Shown: positions 1 through 9,013, numbered from the stretch's first letter. The stretch is DNA of 64,000 nt from Pseudooceanicola nanhaiensis DSM 18065 (GCF_000688295.1 NZ_JHZF01000011.1:1520288-1584287), one strand, 5' to 3'. Notes: generated from the sequence alone by a model not told the origin. A program made the numbers and translations.

Positions 1-1379
1 AGCGCCTTGATCGCACGGTCCCGGTCGTCGCGGCCGACGACGAACTGCACGTCGACCGAACGTGTGGTCTGGTGCAGCGCCTCGACCTCGATCTCGGCGG
101 TTTCCAGCGCCTCCAGACCGCGGGTCAGAACCCGCAGGCCACGCATGTCGCGCCCGAAGACCGACGCGATGGCCAGCGCGCGGACGGAGAGATCGGCGTT
201 CGGATAGATCTCCTCCAGATCGCGCTCCACCCGTTTCATCGTCTTGAGCGACGCGTCGACGTAGTGGGTGATCGTGTTCGCGTTCGAGGACTTCGACACG
301 ATCCGGACCTTGTGGCGCTTCAGCACGTCGAGCGTCGAGGCGTCATAGCCCTTCACGCCCACCATGTCCTGTTCGAACAGTTCGAGCGCATAGACATCGA
401 GGCCGCAGACGATCTCGGCCGCCGGGCTCTCGGCCGGCTGGTCGTCGATCAGCGTGCCCGGGTCCTCCGGCTCGAAGGCGTTGGTCACGCGCAGCGGGAT
501 CTCCGACTGGCGCAGCGTCTTCGCGGCCTTCGGGTGGATCGCCTCCATCCCCATGTTCGACAGCTGGTCGGCCACGTCGTAGTTGGTGTGGCCCAGCTTC
601 CGCACATGGTCGCCCACGAGGTTCGGGTCCGCGGAGCTCAGGTGGAACTCCTTGTGGATGATCGCCTCGCGCGCCTTGGTGTGGGAGGCGATGCGCGAGA
701 AGGTGACCTCGGAATAGCCGCGGTCGTATTCCTGCATCAGCCCTTCCACGCATTGCGCGTAGCCCGTGACGATGGGCATCTCGCGGCTCACGTCCACGTC
801 CTTCAGCGCCGTCTGGATCCGCTCGCGCAGGTCGAGCTCGCGGTCGTCGCGCCAGCCGGACAGGTCGATGAACCGCGCGTCCACCCCGGCCCGCTTCAGC
901 ATGAGCGTGGTGACGAAGGCGGAATGCGCCTCGCCCAGCCCCGAGAGAAGCTCGCGGATGATCTGCATGTGCTCGCTCAGGCGGAAGTGGCCGTAGGAGC
1001 ACAGGCGCTGCAGGTCGATCAGGCAGTTGCGCGCCCCATCAAGCCGGTCGCGCACGAAATCGTCCGCGTCGCTGACGTCGGCCGGATGCTCCAGCACCTC
1101 GCGATGCGCCTCCTTCATCGCCTCGGAGACCCGGTTCAGCCCGTTGGACCAGCCCTGATCGTTCTCGGCATTGGCAAAGAGCGCATAGACGCCCGGTTCC
1201 CCGGTCTTCTTGTGCTCGAGCAGCAGGTTGGTGATCCCGCCGAAAGCGGAGACCACGAAGATGCGGTTGTAGAGCGCCTGCCCCTTCCGGTCGCCGATGA
1301 AGAGCGTGCCGAGGAGTTCGTTCAGGCGCGACATCGATGTGCCGCCGATCTTTTCGACGGTATGATTTGACTGTGTCAA
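1..1379 (-). CDS. ask: Aspartate kinase, ectoine-operon type (3' end cut by the window)
   Basis: Cytoplasmic aspartokinase that phosphorylates L-aspartate and supplies aspartate semialdehyde for ectoine synthesis. About 459 codons are in the window. The family runs to roughly 475 residues, so only the extreme C-terminus is missing at position 1. The N-terminus carries the kinase motif KIGGTS. I place the start at TTG 1379-1377 because the first ATG (1334) would delete that motif and no other in-frame start exists upstream. The gene lies 45 nt downstream of the ectC stop and is the last gene of ectABC-ask, the order known for the Ask_Ect subfamily, which is thought to escape normal lysine/threonine feedback. 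A perfect 9-bp hairpin sits between its Shine-Dalgarno sequence and its start. The family call is secure; the start is inferred. Confidence 0.88.
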   Translation of the reverse strand, partial: MTQSNHTVEKIGGTSMSRLNELLGTLFIGDRKGQALYNRIFVVSAFGGITNLLLEHKKTGEPGVYALFANAENDQGWSNGLNRVSEAMKEAHREVLEHPADVSDADDFVRDRLDGARNCLIDLQRLCSYGHFRLSEHMQIIRELLSGLGEAHSAFVTTLMLKRAGVDARFIDLSGWRDDRELDLRERIQTALKDVDVSREMPIVTGYAQCVEGLMQEYDRGYSEVTFSRIASHTKAREAIIHKEFHLSSADPNLVGDHVRKLGHTNYDVADQLSNMGMEAIHPKAAKTLRQSEIPLRVTNAFEPEDPGTLIDDQPAESPAAEIVCGLDVYALELFEQDMVGVKGYDASTLDVLKRHKVRIVSKSSNANTITHYVDASLKTMKRVERDLEEIYPNADLSVRALAIASVFGRDMRGLRVLTRGLEALETAEIEVEALHQTTRSVDVQFVVGRDDRDRAIKA

Positions 1380-1386
1380 TTTCGTT

Positions 1387-1409
1387 GCGCCGGGGCTCTC
1401 CCCCGGCGC
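1387..1409 (-). promoter_or_regulatory. Hairpin between SD and TTG start of ask
   Basis: Perfect 9-bp stem (1387-1395 with 1401-1409) with a 5-nt loop. On the minus strand the purine-rich AAGAGGAG (1409-1416) lies just 5' of the stem and the TTG start lies 7 nt 3' of it. There is no U tract, so it is not an ordinary terminator. Folding would bring the SD close to the start codon, while a second purine stretch inside the hairpin would be hidden. Confidence 0.6.
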
Positions 1410-1424
1410 TCCTCTTGGGAATGG

Positions 1425-1826
1425 TCAGGCGTTTTCGGCAACCGGCGCGGCGTAGGAACCGTCTTCCTGGTGCACCTCGTCACCGCTCACGGGCGGGTTG
1501 AAGCAGCAGGCCATGACCAGTTCCTCGTCGGCGACGAGCGTGTGCTTGTCATGCTCGTTCAGCGCATACATGGTGCCGGGCTTGATCTCGTGCGTCTCGC
1601 CGGTAGCAAGGTCGGTGATCCGGCCCTTGCCCTTCATGCAATAGACGCTCTCGAAGTGGTTCTTGTAGTGGAACGTGTGCTCCGAACCTTCCTCGAGGAA
1701 GGTGATGTGGAAGCTGAAACCCATGCCGTCGCCGGCCAGCAGCATCCGCACGGAGGTCCACTTGGCATCCGAGACCACGCGGTCCTTCTCATTCGCCACG
1801 ATATCGTCGAAATCTCTGACAATCAT
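1425..1826 (-). CDS. ectC: L-ectoine synthase
   Basis: EctC cyclises N-gamma-acetyl-diaminobutyrate to ectoine with loss of water, the last step of the pathway. The 133-residue protein has the family's usual length and a single cupin barrel. Metal- and substrate-binding elements are visible in the segments HTFHYKNHFE and VYCMKGKG and in the C-terminal HTLVADEELVMACCFNPP stretch. It starts 4 nt after the ectB stop, so the two are probably translationally coupled. The aspartokinase follows it. There is no ectD hydroxylase next to it, so this locus alone would make ectoine and not hydroxyectoine. Confidence 0.96.
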   Translation of the reverse strand: MIVRDFDDIVANEKDRVVSDAKWTSVRMLLAGDGMGFSFHITFLEEGSEHTFHYKNHFESVYCMKGKGRITDLATGETHEIKPGTMYALNEHDKHTLVADEELVMACCFNPPVSGDEVHQEDGSYAAPVAENA

Positions 1827-1830
1827 TTTG

Positions 1831-3123
1831 TTACTCCGCTGCCATGGGTTGTTCGGCGGGCACGCAGTCGCGCACGGCCGAGAAGAGGATGTCGAAGCCC
1901 TTGTTCAGGGTCTCGGTCGGGATCGTCAGCGCGCAGAGCACCTTCACCACCTCGTCGTCGGCGCCCGACGTCTCGATGATAAGCCCGTTCTCGAAGCATT
2001 TCGCGCAAATCTCGCCGGCAAGGTCGCCGGAACCGACATCCACGCCCCGCATCAGGCCGCGGCCCTTCAGCCTGGAGCCCGGAACGATCTCGGAGATCTC
2101 GGTCAGGCGCTTCTTCATCAGCGCGTCCTTCTCGGCCAGCTCCTTCTGGAAGCTGTCGTCGGCCCAGAACTTCTCGATCGCGACGCGGCCGGTAACGAAG
2201 GCATGGGTGTTGCCCCGGAAGGTGCCGTTGTGTTCGGCCGGCTTCCAGATGTCATGCTCGCGCTTGATCAGGAGCGCCGCGAAGGGCAGCCCGAAGCCCG
2301 AAAGCGATTTCGCCTGGGTGATCATGTCGGGTTCGATCTCGGTATGTTCGAAGCCGAAATAGGTGCCGGTCCGGCCGATGCCCGACTGGATGTCGTCGAC
2401 GATCAGCATGGCGCCGTGCTTCTTGGCCAGCCGTGCGACCCCTTCCATCCACTCCTTGGACGCGGCGTTCAGACCGCCCTCGCCCTGGATCGGCTCGAAG
2501 ATGAAGGCCGCCGGCGCGTCCACGCCCGAGGAGCCGTTCTCGAGCATCGCCTCGATCAGCTCCAGCGTGTCGGTGTCGCCCAGCGACTTGTCGTAGGGCA
2601 GATGGGTGACGTCGCCCAGATGGCCGCCGCCGGCCCCGCCGCGCTTGCCGGCGTTGCCGGTCAGCGACAGCGCGCCCATGGTCATGCCGTGGAAGCCGTT
2701 GGTGAAGGCGATGATGTTCTTCCGGCCGGTGATCTTGCGGGCGAGCTTCATCGCCGCCTCGACGGCGTTGGTGCCGGTCGGGCCGGTCATCATGATCTTG
2801 TAGTCCATGCCGCGCGGCTCGAGGATGTGCGTCTCGAACGCCTCGAGGAATTTCGCCTTTTCGGCGGTGTACATGTCCAGACCATGGGCGATGCCATCGT
2901 TCGAGATGTGCTCGATCAGCGCCGCCTTCATGTCCGGGTCGTTGTGGCCGTAGTTCAGCGAGGAGCAGCCGGCGAGGAAATCGATGTACTCGTTCCCCTC
3001 GGCGTCGGTCATGACCGAACCCTGCGCCTTGGTGAAAGTGGTCGGGAAGGAGCGGCAGTAGGAGCGCGCTTCGCTTTCACGACGTTCAAAGATATTCGGT
3101 TCGGCTGACGTGTCAGTCGACAT
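1831..3123 (-). CDS. ectB: Diaminobutyrate-2-oxoglutarate aminotransferase
   Basis: EctB converts aspartate semialdehyde and glutamate to L-2,4-diaminobutyrate, the first committed ectoine step. The 430-residue protein is a class-III PLP aminotransferase of normal length. The PLP lysine is K272 in TQAKSLSGFG, the cofactor aspartate is in IVDDIQSG (about 241-248), and the phosphate-binding turn is GPTGTNA (114-120). The ATG follows AAGGAAAA. Seventy-four nt with a GC-rich hairpin separate it from ectA, and ectC follows after 4 nt. Nothing looks damaged. Confidence 0.96.
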   Translation of the reverse strand: MSTDTSAEPNIFERRESEARSYCRSFPTTFTKAQGSVMTDAEGNEYIDFLAGCSSLNYGHNDPDMKAALIEHISNDGIAHGLDMYTAEKAKFLEAFETHILEPRGMDYKIMMTGPTGTNAVEAAMKLARKITGRKNIIAFTNGFHGMTMGALSLTGNAGKRGGAGGGHLGDVTHLPYDKSLGDTDTLELIEAMLENGSSGVDAPAAFIFEPIQGEGGLNAASKEWMEGVARLAKKHGAMLIVDDIQSGIGRTGTYFGFEHTEIEPDMITQAKSLSGFGLPFAALLIKREHDIWKPAEHNGTFRGNTHAFVTGRVAIEKFWADDSFQKELAEKDALMKKRLTEISEIVPGSRLKGRGLMRGVDVGSGDLAGEICAKCFENGLIIETSGADDEVVKVLCALTIPTETLNKGFDILFSAVRDCVPAEQPMAAE

Positions 3124-3168
3124 AACATTTTCCTTCGGTTTGATTTCGCAACGGGCCCGAGCAATGGC

Positions 3169-3185
3169 CCCCGGAGGTTCCGGGG
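3169..3185 (-). other. Hairpin between ectA and ectB
   Basis: A 7-bp perfect GC-rich stem with a 3-nt loop lies in the 74-nt gap between ectA and ectB. There is no T run on either side. It may protect mRNA ends or reduce read-through; this is inference. Confidence 0.35.
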
Positions 3186-3197
3186 ACCCCGCCCAGC

Positions 3198-3728
3198 TCA
3201 GGCAGCTCGTTTCAGCGGTTCCGCGAAGCGGATGGTGACCATGTGTTCGGTGGAATGCTTTCCATCGAAATGGTCATCCTTCTTGAAATGCGCTTCACTG
3301 GACAAAGTTCCGCCCCGCTTCTCGGCGAAGCGGCGGAAGAGGGCCCAAGAGGCCTCGTTGTCCTTGGTGATCGTGGTCTTCAGCTTCGTGACCTGGTCGC
3401 AGGCGTCGCGCGCGAGAAGCGTGGACAGCATGCGGGTGCCAAGGCCGAGGCCGCGCGCCTTTTCGGAAACGGCGACCTGCCACACGAAGACGGTGTCGGG
3501 TTCGTCGGGAACGACATGGCCCGAGACCCAGCCGACCACATCGCCATCAAGCTCGGCAAGCACGCAGGTCTCACCGAAATGATCGCACTGGATCAGGTTG
3601 CAATACATGGAGTTCTCGTCCAGCGGCTTGCACTCGCGGATAAGTTCCCACACGGAAGAGCCGTCTTCTCCATTCGGCTTCCGCAGGATCGGCTTCGGGC
3701 CTTTCTCTGTGGATTTGACTGTATGCAC
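3198..3728 (-). CDS. ectA: L-2,4-diaminobutyrate gamma-acetyltransferase
   Basis: EctA is a GNAT-fold enzyme that acetylates diaminobutyrate with acetyl-CoA. I choose GTG 3728-3726 as the start. It is preceded by AAGGAGG at 11 nt and gives 176 residues, the normal family length. The open frame runs upstream to 3872, but that part is AT-rich, contains a good promoter and encodes unlike sequence. The GNAT acetyl-CoA loop is visible as QVAVSEKARGLGLGTRM. The C-terminal TKDNEASWALFRRFA stretch is typical of EctA. It is the first gene of ectABC-ask. Confidence 0.95.
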   Translation of the reverse strand: MHTVKSTEKGPKPILRKPNGEDGSSVWELIRECKPLDENSMYCNLIQCDHFGETCVLAELDGDVVGWVSGHVVPDEPDTVFVWQVAVSEKARGLGLGTRMLSTLLARDACDQVTKLKTTITKDNEASWALFRRFAEKRGGTLSSEAHFKKDDHFDGKHSTEHMVTIRFAEPLKRAA

Positions 3729-3763
3729 GGCTCTCGGTGCCTCCTTATTGCTTCGCCTTACTA

Positions 3764-3791
3764 AGTATAGTCTCAACCAAGTGTATTTCAA
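3764..3791 (-). promoter_or_regulatory. Sigma-70-like promoter of ectABC-ask
   Basis: On the minus strand there is a -35 TTGAAA (3786-3791), a 16-bp spacer and a -10 TATACT (3764-3769), about 35 bp upstream of the chosen ectA start. The surrounding sequence is much more AT-rich than its neighbours. This fits a strong promoter, as is usual for osmotically induced ect operons. The start site has not been mapped. Confidence 0.6.
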
Positions 3792-3853
3792 CAGGCTAAG
3801 CAATTTTCTTCCCCGGAAGCAAATTTCACTGAATTTGTTTAGCTTTTTGTTTG

Positions 3854-3869
3854 TTAACGGTTCGTTAAC
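3854..3869. promoter_or_regulatory. CtrA-type box TTAA-N7-TTAAC
   Basis: TTAACGGTTCGTTAAC matches the alphaproteobacterial CtrA full site (TTAA, seven bases, TTAAC) exactly. It lies in the divergent region between ectA and the MarR gene, about 105 bp upstream of the MarR start and beyond the ectA promoter. A chance occurrence in this AT-rich patch cannot be excluded. Confidence 0.45.
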
Positions 3870-3971
3870 CACTTAGTGTCACGCAGGTCCTGAGCCAGCA
3901 CAGGGTACGGATCTTGTTGAACAGGACATGCGCGCGCCGTATGAGGATGGGAACATTCTCATGGATCGCGC

Positions 3972-4448
3972 ATGGACCGCACAGACATCTCCCTGATCGC
4001 CCTGCGCCGCATCCTGCGGGCGACCGAGCTCTACGGCCGCCGCCTTGCGAAAGAGGCCGGGATGACGGCCGTGCAGTTCCGCGTCCTCCAGATCATCGCG
4101 GAGAACGGGCATGCCACGCCCACGGCCATCGCCAACCGGATGGGCGTGACCCAGGCCACCATGACGGCGCTCATCAACAAGCTGGTCGAACGGCAGCTGG
4201 TCGAGCGCAGGCGGTCCGAAACCGACCGCCGGCAGACCAACGTCTGCATCACGCCGCGCGGGACCGAGGCGGTCGACGATGCGCCGGATCCGTTGCAGCA
4301 ACGCTATGTGAAGAATTTCGAGGCCCTGGAGGATTGGGAACAGGCGATGATCGTCGCGTCGCTCGAACGCGTGGCGGCGATGCTGGATGCCGACGGGCTG
4401 GACGCCTCCCCCGTTCTGGACCTCGGAGAGTTCGGCAAGGCGCAGTGA
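3972..4448 (+). CDS. MarR-family transcriptional regulator (EctR-like)
   Basis: A 158-residue winged-helix regulator of the MarR family. The DNA-binding part spans about residues 25-100, with TPTAIANRMGVTQATMTALI as the recognition-helix region followed by a wing rich in R and D (RRRSETDRRQT). It is divergent from ectABC-ask and separated from it by 243 bp of AT-rich promoter DNA. MarR-type EctR proteins repress ect operons in halophiles, so control of ectABC-ask is a reasonable inference; no operator was identified. It could instead control the CheB-CheR gene that starts 16 nt downstream. Confidence 0.85.
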   Translation: MDRTDISLIALRRILRATELYGRRLAKEAGMTAVQFRVLQIIAENGHATPTAIANRMGVTQATMTALINKLVERQLVERRRSETDRRQTNVCITPRGTEAVDDAPDPLQQRYVKNFEALEDWEQAMIVASLERVAAMLDADGLDASPVLDLGEFGKAQ

Positions 4449-4464
4449 GCGCGCGGGAGAGGTC

Positions 4465-7314
4465 ATGAAGGACGACACGAATACGCCGTGGATCATCGGC
4501 ATCACCGCCTCCGCCGGCGGGCTCGAGGCGATTACCGCCCTGGTCCACGCCCTGCCCCGGAAGACGGGCGCGAGCTATGTCATCGCGCAGCATATGTCGC
4601 CCTCCCACAAGAGCCTGATGTCCGTCCTCGTGGCACGCGAAACCGAGCTTCCGGTGGAGGAGCTGAGCGCCGACACCGTGCCCGCGCCCGACACGATCTA
4701 CGTCACGCCGCCCAACAAGGACGTCATCTTCCAGCAGGGGATGCTCCGGCTCTCGGAACCGGCGGGGCGGCCCGGCAGCCCCAAGCCTTCCGCCGACCGC
4801 CTGTTCTATTCCCTTGCCGACGAGATCGGCGAGCGCTGCATCGCCATCGTGCTGTCCGGCACCGGCTCCGACGGGTCCTACGGTGTGCAGGCCGTGCGCG
4901 AGGCCGGCGGGATCACGCTGGCCCAGGACCAGTCCACGGCGAAATACGACGGCATGCCCGCCTCCGCGGTCGAGACCGGATGCATCGACCTCGTGCTCTC
5001 GCCCGAACAGATCGGCGAGCATCTGAAGAAGATCATGGCGCACCCGCGCGACCTGTCTTCGCTTCAGAAGCTGGATGAAATGCCCGGCGAGCGGTCCGAG
5101 CTTCTGCAGATCCTCCTCGCCCGCACGCAGGTCGATTTCCGCGAATACAAGGACAACACCGTCCAGCGCCGCATCCAGCGGCGCATGACCGCGCTCGGCA
5201 TGTCGGGCTACGAGGAATACGTGAAGCATTGCCGGAACAACGCGGCCGAGGTCGACGCGCTCTATGCCGACCTGCTGATCTCCGTCACCCGTTTCTTCCG
5301 CGATCCCAACCAGTTCGAACGGCTGGGGATCGAGCTTCGCGCCTTCATCGACAACCGCCCCGAGGGCGAGACGATGCGCGTCTGGGTCGCCGGCTGCGCC
5401 ACCGGCGAAGAGGCCTATTCCATCGCCATCCTGATCGCCGAGGCCTTCGGCGGGCTCGATGCGCTCGGCGAGCGCCAGATCCAGATCTTCGCCACGGACA
5501 TCGACGAATCCGCCCTCAGGATCGGCCGGCGCGGCATCTACCCGTCCTCCGCCGTCGACGATATCCCGCCCTCCCTGCTCGACCGGTACTTCGATCGCGA
5601 CGGCACGAAGGTGACCGTGAAGCAGGGTCTCAAGCAGCTGATCCTCTTCTCGCACCACAACGTCTTTCAGGACCCGCCCTTCATCAACATCGACCTCGTG
5701 TCGCTGCGCAACCTGCTGATCTACTTCAAGCCGAAGCTGCAGGAGCGCGTGCTGAACCGCATCCATTACGCGCTGAACCCGCGCGGCCTGCTGTTCCTCG
5801 GCACCTCCGAAACGATCGGGCCGATGCAGATGGATTACGAGATCGTGTCGGACCGGAACCGCATCTTCCGCAAGCGCAGCCTCGCGCGGAAGGGCGTTGC
5901 CTCCCGCATCGGGGAGTTCCAGCTCTCGCCGCCCCGCTGGCTTGGCGCGACCCGTCAGCATCAGAAGCCGCCGCAACCCTCGACCAACATCCACAAGGAA
6001 ATGTTCGAGGGGCTGGCCCGGTCCATCGGCACGAACGCCATGCTTGTGACCGGCGCTCACGACATCATCCGGGTCTTCGGCAACATCTCCGCCTTCGTGG
6101 AGCTGCACGAGGAGTCCCGCCTCGACCTGTCGCTTTCGCTTCTCAAGAGCCCGCTTCGGGAAGAGGCGCCAAGCCTGTGCTCCGTCGCCCTGAAGCGGCG
6201 GGAACGGCGGCGCGGCGCGCGGCACGAGATGCCCGGCCCGGACCAGACCCACGCCTACCTCGAGGCCTTCCCGATCAAGCTGTCCGAGGGTGGCGAGAGT
6301 TATACGCTCCTCGCGATCCACACGTTGAACATCGACCCCGCGGAGGCCGAGGCCGCGGCCGAGCCGGCCGACCTGTCGCAGCTGCGCCAGCTCGAGGCCG
6401 ACGTGGCCTCCACCCGCGAGGCGCTGCAGCAGACGATCGAGGAACTGCAAACCTCCAACGAGGAGCAGCAATCGCTGAACGAGGAGCTGCAATCGACGAA
6501 CGAGGACCTGCAGGCGACAAACGAGGAACTCGAGACCTCCAACGAGGAACTGCAGAGCTCCAACGAAGAGCTTCTGACGGTCAACGAGGAGCTCCAGATC
6601 AACGCATCGGAGCTGGAAGGCGTGCGGCAGGACCTTGAATCCGTGCTCCAGACCGCCCCGCTTTCCATCCTCGTCATCGACAATGCGCTGCAGATTTCGC
6701 GCAGTTCGGCCCATGCGCGCGAGAGGTTCCAGATCACCGAGGGCCTCGAAAGGATGCACCTGTCGCAATGCCAGGTGCCCGAAGGCTATCCGTCTCTGGT
6801 CCAGATCGCCTCCGAGACCTTCCAGTCGCGTGAGGCGAAGGTCATGCACTTTCAGGCCGGCAGCACCTTCGTCTCCCTCCGCTCGATGCCCTACTTCAAC
6901 GAGGCCCGGGACCTGCGCGGCGTGACCATCGTCATTTCCGAGATCGACAGCGAGGAACTGATCGCGAAGATGCAGATGGTCGAGGCAATGGCGGGCGTTG
7001 GCCATTGGAAGTTGAACCTGGCGACGAACGAGGTTGCCTGGTCCGAGCGGGTCTTCGCGATCCACGGCCGGCCCCGTGAAAAGGGCATGCCGACACTGGA
7101 TGAAGCCCTCGGATATTACCTTCCAGAGGATTTGCAGGTGGTGAACAGGGCGATGGAAAACGCCATCGCGACGCGGGAGCCCTTCACCTTCCGCCTGCGC
7201 ATAAGGCGCGAGGATGGGCGGCTGGCCCATGTGGAGGCCCGGGGCACGGCGCAGCTCGACGCCACCGGCCGGCCGGTAGCCCTGATCGGCGTCTTCGCCG
7301 AAAGGGACCGGTAG
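4465..7314 (+). CDS. CheB-CheR fusion with coiled coil and PAS domains, cut short by an amber codon
   Basis: A 949-residue hybrid signalling protein. The CheB methylesterase domain (about 8-190) keeps the catalytic triad S16, H43 and D136. The CheR methyltransferase domain (about 212-480) has the SAM loop [12 protein letters not shown] glutamate-rich coiled coil follows (about 638-715, repeated NEEL), then a degenerate PAS (about 720-800) and a second PAS (about 830-945). The ATG follows GGGAGAGG. In the usual family architecture, further PAS and histidine kinase domains follow. Here the frame stops at TAG 7312-7314, yet stays open for another 112 codons that resemble part of another PAS. No receptor gene is nearby, so the methylation target is unknown. 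Confidence 0.85.
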   Translation: MKDDTNTPWIIGITASAGGLEAITALVHALPRKTGASYVIAQHMSPSHKSLMSVLVARETELPVEELSADTVPAPDTIYVTPPNKDVIFQQGMLRLSEPAGRPGSPKPSADRLFYSLADEIGERCIAIVLSGTGSDGSYGVQAVREAGGITLAQDQSTAKYDGMPASAVETGCIDLVLSPEQIGEHLKKIMAHPRDLSSLQKLDEMPGERSELLQILLARTQVDFREYKDNTVQRRIQRRMTALGMSGYEEYVKHCRNNAAEVDALYADLLISVTRFFRDPNQFERLGIELRAFIDNRPEGETMRVWVAGCATGEEAYSIAILIAEAFGGLDALGERQIQIFATDIDESALRIGRRGIYPSSAVDDIPPSLLDRYFDRDGTKVTVKQGLKQLILFSHHNVFQDPPFINIDLVSLRNLLIYFKPKLQERVLNRIHYALNPRGLLFLGTSETIGPMQMDYEIVSDRNRIFRKRSLARKGVASRIGEFQLSPPRWLGATRQHQKPPQPSTNIHKEMFEGLARSIGTNAMLVTGAHDIIRVFGNISAFVELHEESRLDLSLSLLKSPLREEAPSLCSVALKRRERRRGARHEMPGPDQTHAYLEAFPIKLSEGGESYTLLAIHTLNIDPAEAEAAAEPADLSQLRQLEADVASTREALQQTIEELQTSNEEQQSLNEELQSTNEDLQATNEELETSNEELQSSNEELLTVNEELQINASELEGVRQDLESVLQTAPLSILVIDNALQISRSSAHARERFQITEGLERMHLSQCQVPEGYPSLVQIASETFQSREAKVMHFQAGSTFVSLRSMPYFNEARDLRGVTIVISEIDSEELIAKMQMVEAMAGVGHWKLNLATNEVAWSERVFAIHGRPREKGMPTLDEALGYYLPEDLQVVNRAMENAIATREPFTFRLRIRREDGRLAHVEARGTAQLDATGRPVALIGVFAERDR

Positions 7315-7653
7315 GTCGGCACCGAGCTGCTGCACCCGGTCGACCTGGCGCAGGAGGGCACCGGGTCGGCGTTCTTTTCCCTGAATCGCAGCAGGGGTCG
7401 GATGGTCTCGAGCCGGAACCTCCGCAACCTTCTCGGGCCTGAGCGGACCGGTCATGAGCCTACGCTCGATGAGATGCTCCCGCCATTGCCCAAGAAAGAC
7501 CGGAGCTCGCAGGCGAAGCGCTTCGAGGCCGCCATGTCCGATGGCACCGAGTTCGAAACCGAGGTCGTTCTGCCAACCGGCGGAGAAGGCAGAACATGCC
7601 GGATCACTTGCCGCGTCCGCCGGCAGAGCGAAGGCGAAGTGACCCACGCCTAG
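7315..7653 (+). pseudogene. PAS-like continuation beyond the amber stop
   Basis: In the same frame as the CheB-CheR gene, 112 codons follow TAG 7312-7314 without a stop until TAG 7651. The translated product aligns by eye with the preceding PAS domain: TLDEMLPPLP against [11 protein letters not shown], then an acidic/FE stretch, then a beta-rich end. This suggests a former or suppressible extension of the same protein. An internal ATG at 7402 could start an 83-residue product but has no clear ribosome binding site. No kinase domain follows. Confidence 0.55.
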
Positions 7654-7726
7654 GGTCTCCTGTCCGTGCGAGGGCGCCACGTCCCCGGGCCACCCCGGAG
7701 TCGGCAAGCGAACCCGCTCGCCATCT

Positions 7727-8335
7727 TCAGTGCTCCCGAGGCTTGAGTTCGATCAGGATGCGCTCGACCTCCGTCAGCAGCTCTGCCATTTCCGGCTGAC
7801 CGGCCCGGTCCTTGCTCGCCCGGACGGTTCGAAGCAATCGCAGTCCCCGGGTGACGGGCGACAGCGTATGGCCTGGTTCCGACGGCCTCGACGCGGATTG
7901 CTGTTCGGACCCCGCCTCCTTGCGGGCCTTCAACAAAACCGCCAATTCCTCGGCAAGCCGCGCGCCGCTGAGGTCGTCCTTGTGCAGGAAGCGGGATCGA
8001 CCGGTCGCCCCGAGGCGGTCGGCGATGTCTCCGCAATCCTCTCCGGAGAGGAGGAGCACGGCCGCGCCCTCGGGCGGGGAGAGTGCGAAATCCGCGCCAT
8101 CGCCGTCCGGCAGGATGCGATCGGCAAGGATCACGTCCACGGCGCCGGCTTCGAAGTATCGGCGCGCCTCCGTCGCAGTGGCGAATTCGATGGTGACGCT
8201 GTCGTCGAACACTTCCTTCAGCGCGTGACAGATGAGGTAGCGGTCGATCAGGCTGTCATCGACGACCGCGCAGGTCAGCGAGTCGGCCTTCGGCGTTTCC
8301 ACTGCCGGCATTTGGGACAGGGCGAGCGCGCTCAT
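7727..8335 (-). CDS. Single-domain response regulator (receiver) protein
   Basis: A 202-residue protein with one receiver domain (about 20-135) and no recognisable output domain. The acidic pair is D26/D27, the phosphoacceptor is D72 in ILADRILPDGDG, the hydroxyl switch residue is S97, and the conserved lysine is K119. The C-terminal 60 residues are polar and may be helical. It lies 15 nt downstream of another receiver gene and probably forms an operon with it, divergent from the histidine kinase at 9199. No strong SD is visible. The partner is inferred to be that kinase. Confidence 0.8.
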   Translation of the reverse strand: MSALALSQMPAVETPKADSLTCAVVDDSLIDRYLICHALKEVFDDSVTIEFATATEARRYFEAGAVDVILADRILPDGDGADFALSPPEGAAVLLLSGEDCGDIADRLGATGRSRFLHKDDLSGARLAEELAVLLKARKEAGSEQQSASRPSEPGHTLSPVTRGLRLLRTVRASKDRAGQPEMAELLTEVERILIELKPREH

Positions 8336-8350
8336 CGTGCACCGTCCGAT

Positions 8351-9013
8351 TCAGTGAGTTTGCTTTCGAAAGACAAAGGCAGTCTCCTCTTCCTGGAAAA
8401 TCGACCCCCAGTCCGACTTGTGCCCTGTTGGCGCCGTTATGCCGATGGCTGCGAGCGCGAACTGTACCTGCGACAGGTCGACCGGCACGCTGGCAGATGC
8501 CAGTTCTTCCCGGACCAGCGTGCGGATTTCATTCAGCAGATGTGGAGTCCAGCGTGGCCGGGCGCCCACGGCGCGGATCAAGAGATCGCGCAGCATGTCG
8601 GGGCCCAGGCTCTCTTTCGGCAGGCAATCGAGGCAGCCCGACTTGAGCGCTGCGACTGCCATGTCGTGGCGAACCTCGTTCGAGATCATGACTCTCGGCA
8701 CATCCGCATTCCGCGGCGTCCCGCTCAGAAGCGCGCAGGCGGCGAGCCCGTCGCCGTCCGGGATCACGTAATCCAGCAACACGACGTCAAAACGGCGCTC
8801 CCTGATGGCCACGCTGTAAGCCGTCAGGTCCTCCGTCACCGTCACATTCACCTTCAGATCCGTGCGGCCGAACTCGCGTTCCAGTGTCGCCGCATCGAAA
8901 CGCGAATCTTCGAGCAGCAGCACTTCGACCGGGTCGTCCGGCGTGTGCGGCATCTCCAGCGGATGGAACAAGGCGCCGCGGCGCGGCGTGCATTCCTGTG
9001 CCGTCGGGATCAT
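8351..9013 (-). CDS. Response regulator receiver protein
   Basis: A 220-residue protein whose receiver domain spans about 29-150: acidic residues E35/D36, phosphoacceptor D81 in VVLLDYVIPDGDG, switch S111 and lysine K133. The remaining C-terminal 70 residues match no output domain I recognise. The ATG is preceded by GGAGG at 5 nt. It is the first gene of a two-receiver operon, divergent from the kinase at 9199. Both receivers share the IPDGDG/LPDGDG block, so they may be distant duplicates. Confidence 0.82.
   Translation of the reverse strand: MIPTAQECTPRRGALFHPLEMPHTPDDPVEVLLLEDSRFDAATLEREFGRTDLKVNVTVTEDLTAYSVAIRERRFDVVLLDYVIPDGDGLAACALLSGTPRNADVPRVMISNEVRHDMAVAALKSGCLDCLPKESLGPDMLRDLLIRAVGARPRWTPHLLNEIRTLVREELASASVPVDLSQVQFALAAIGITAPTGHKSDWGSIFQEEETAFVFRKQTH

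Noticed and set aside
72-1370. A 432-codon open frame on the plus strand
   Set aside because: It is the antisense of the aspartokinase gene; its composition is typical of GC-rich shadow frames, and the minus strand encodes a clear protein.
4249-7707. A 1152-codon minus-strand open frame
   Set aside because: It is antisense to the CheB-CheR-PAS gene, whose domains are unmistakable. The long open frame follows from codon bias.
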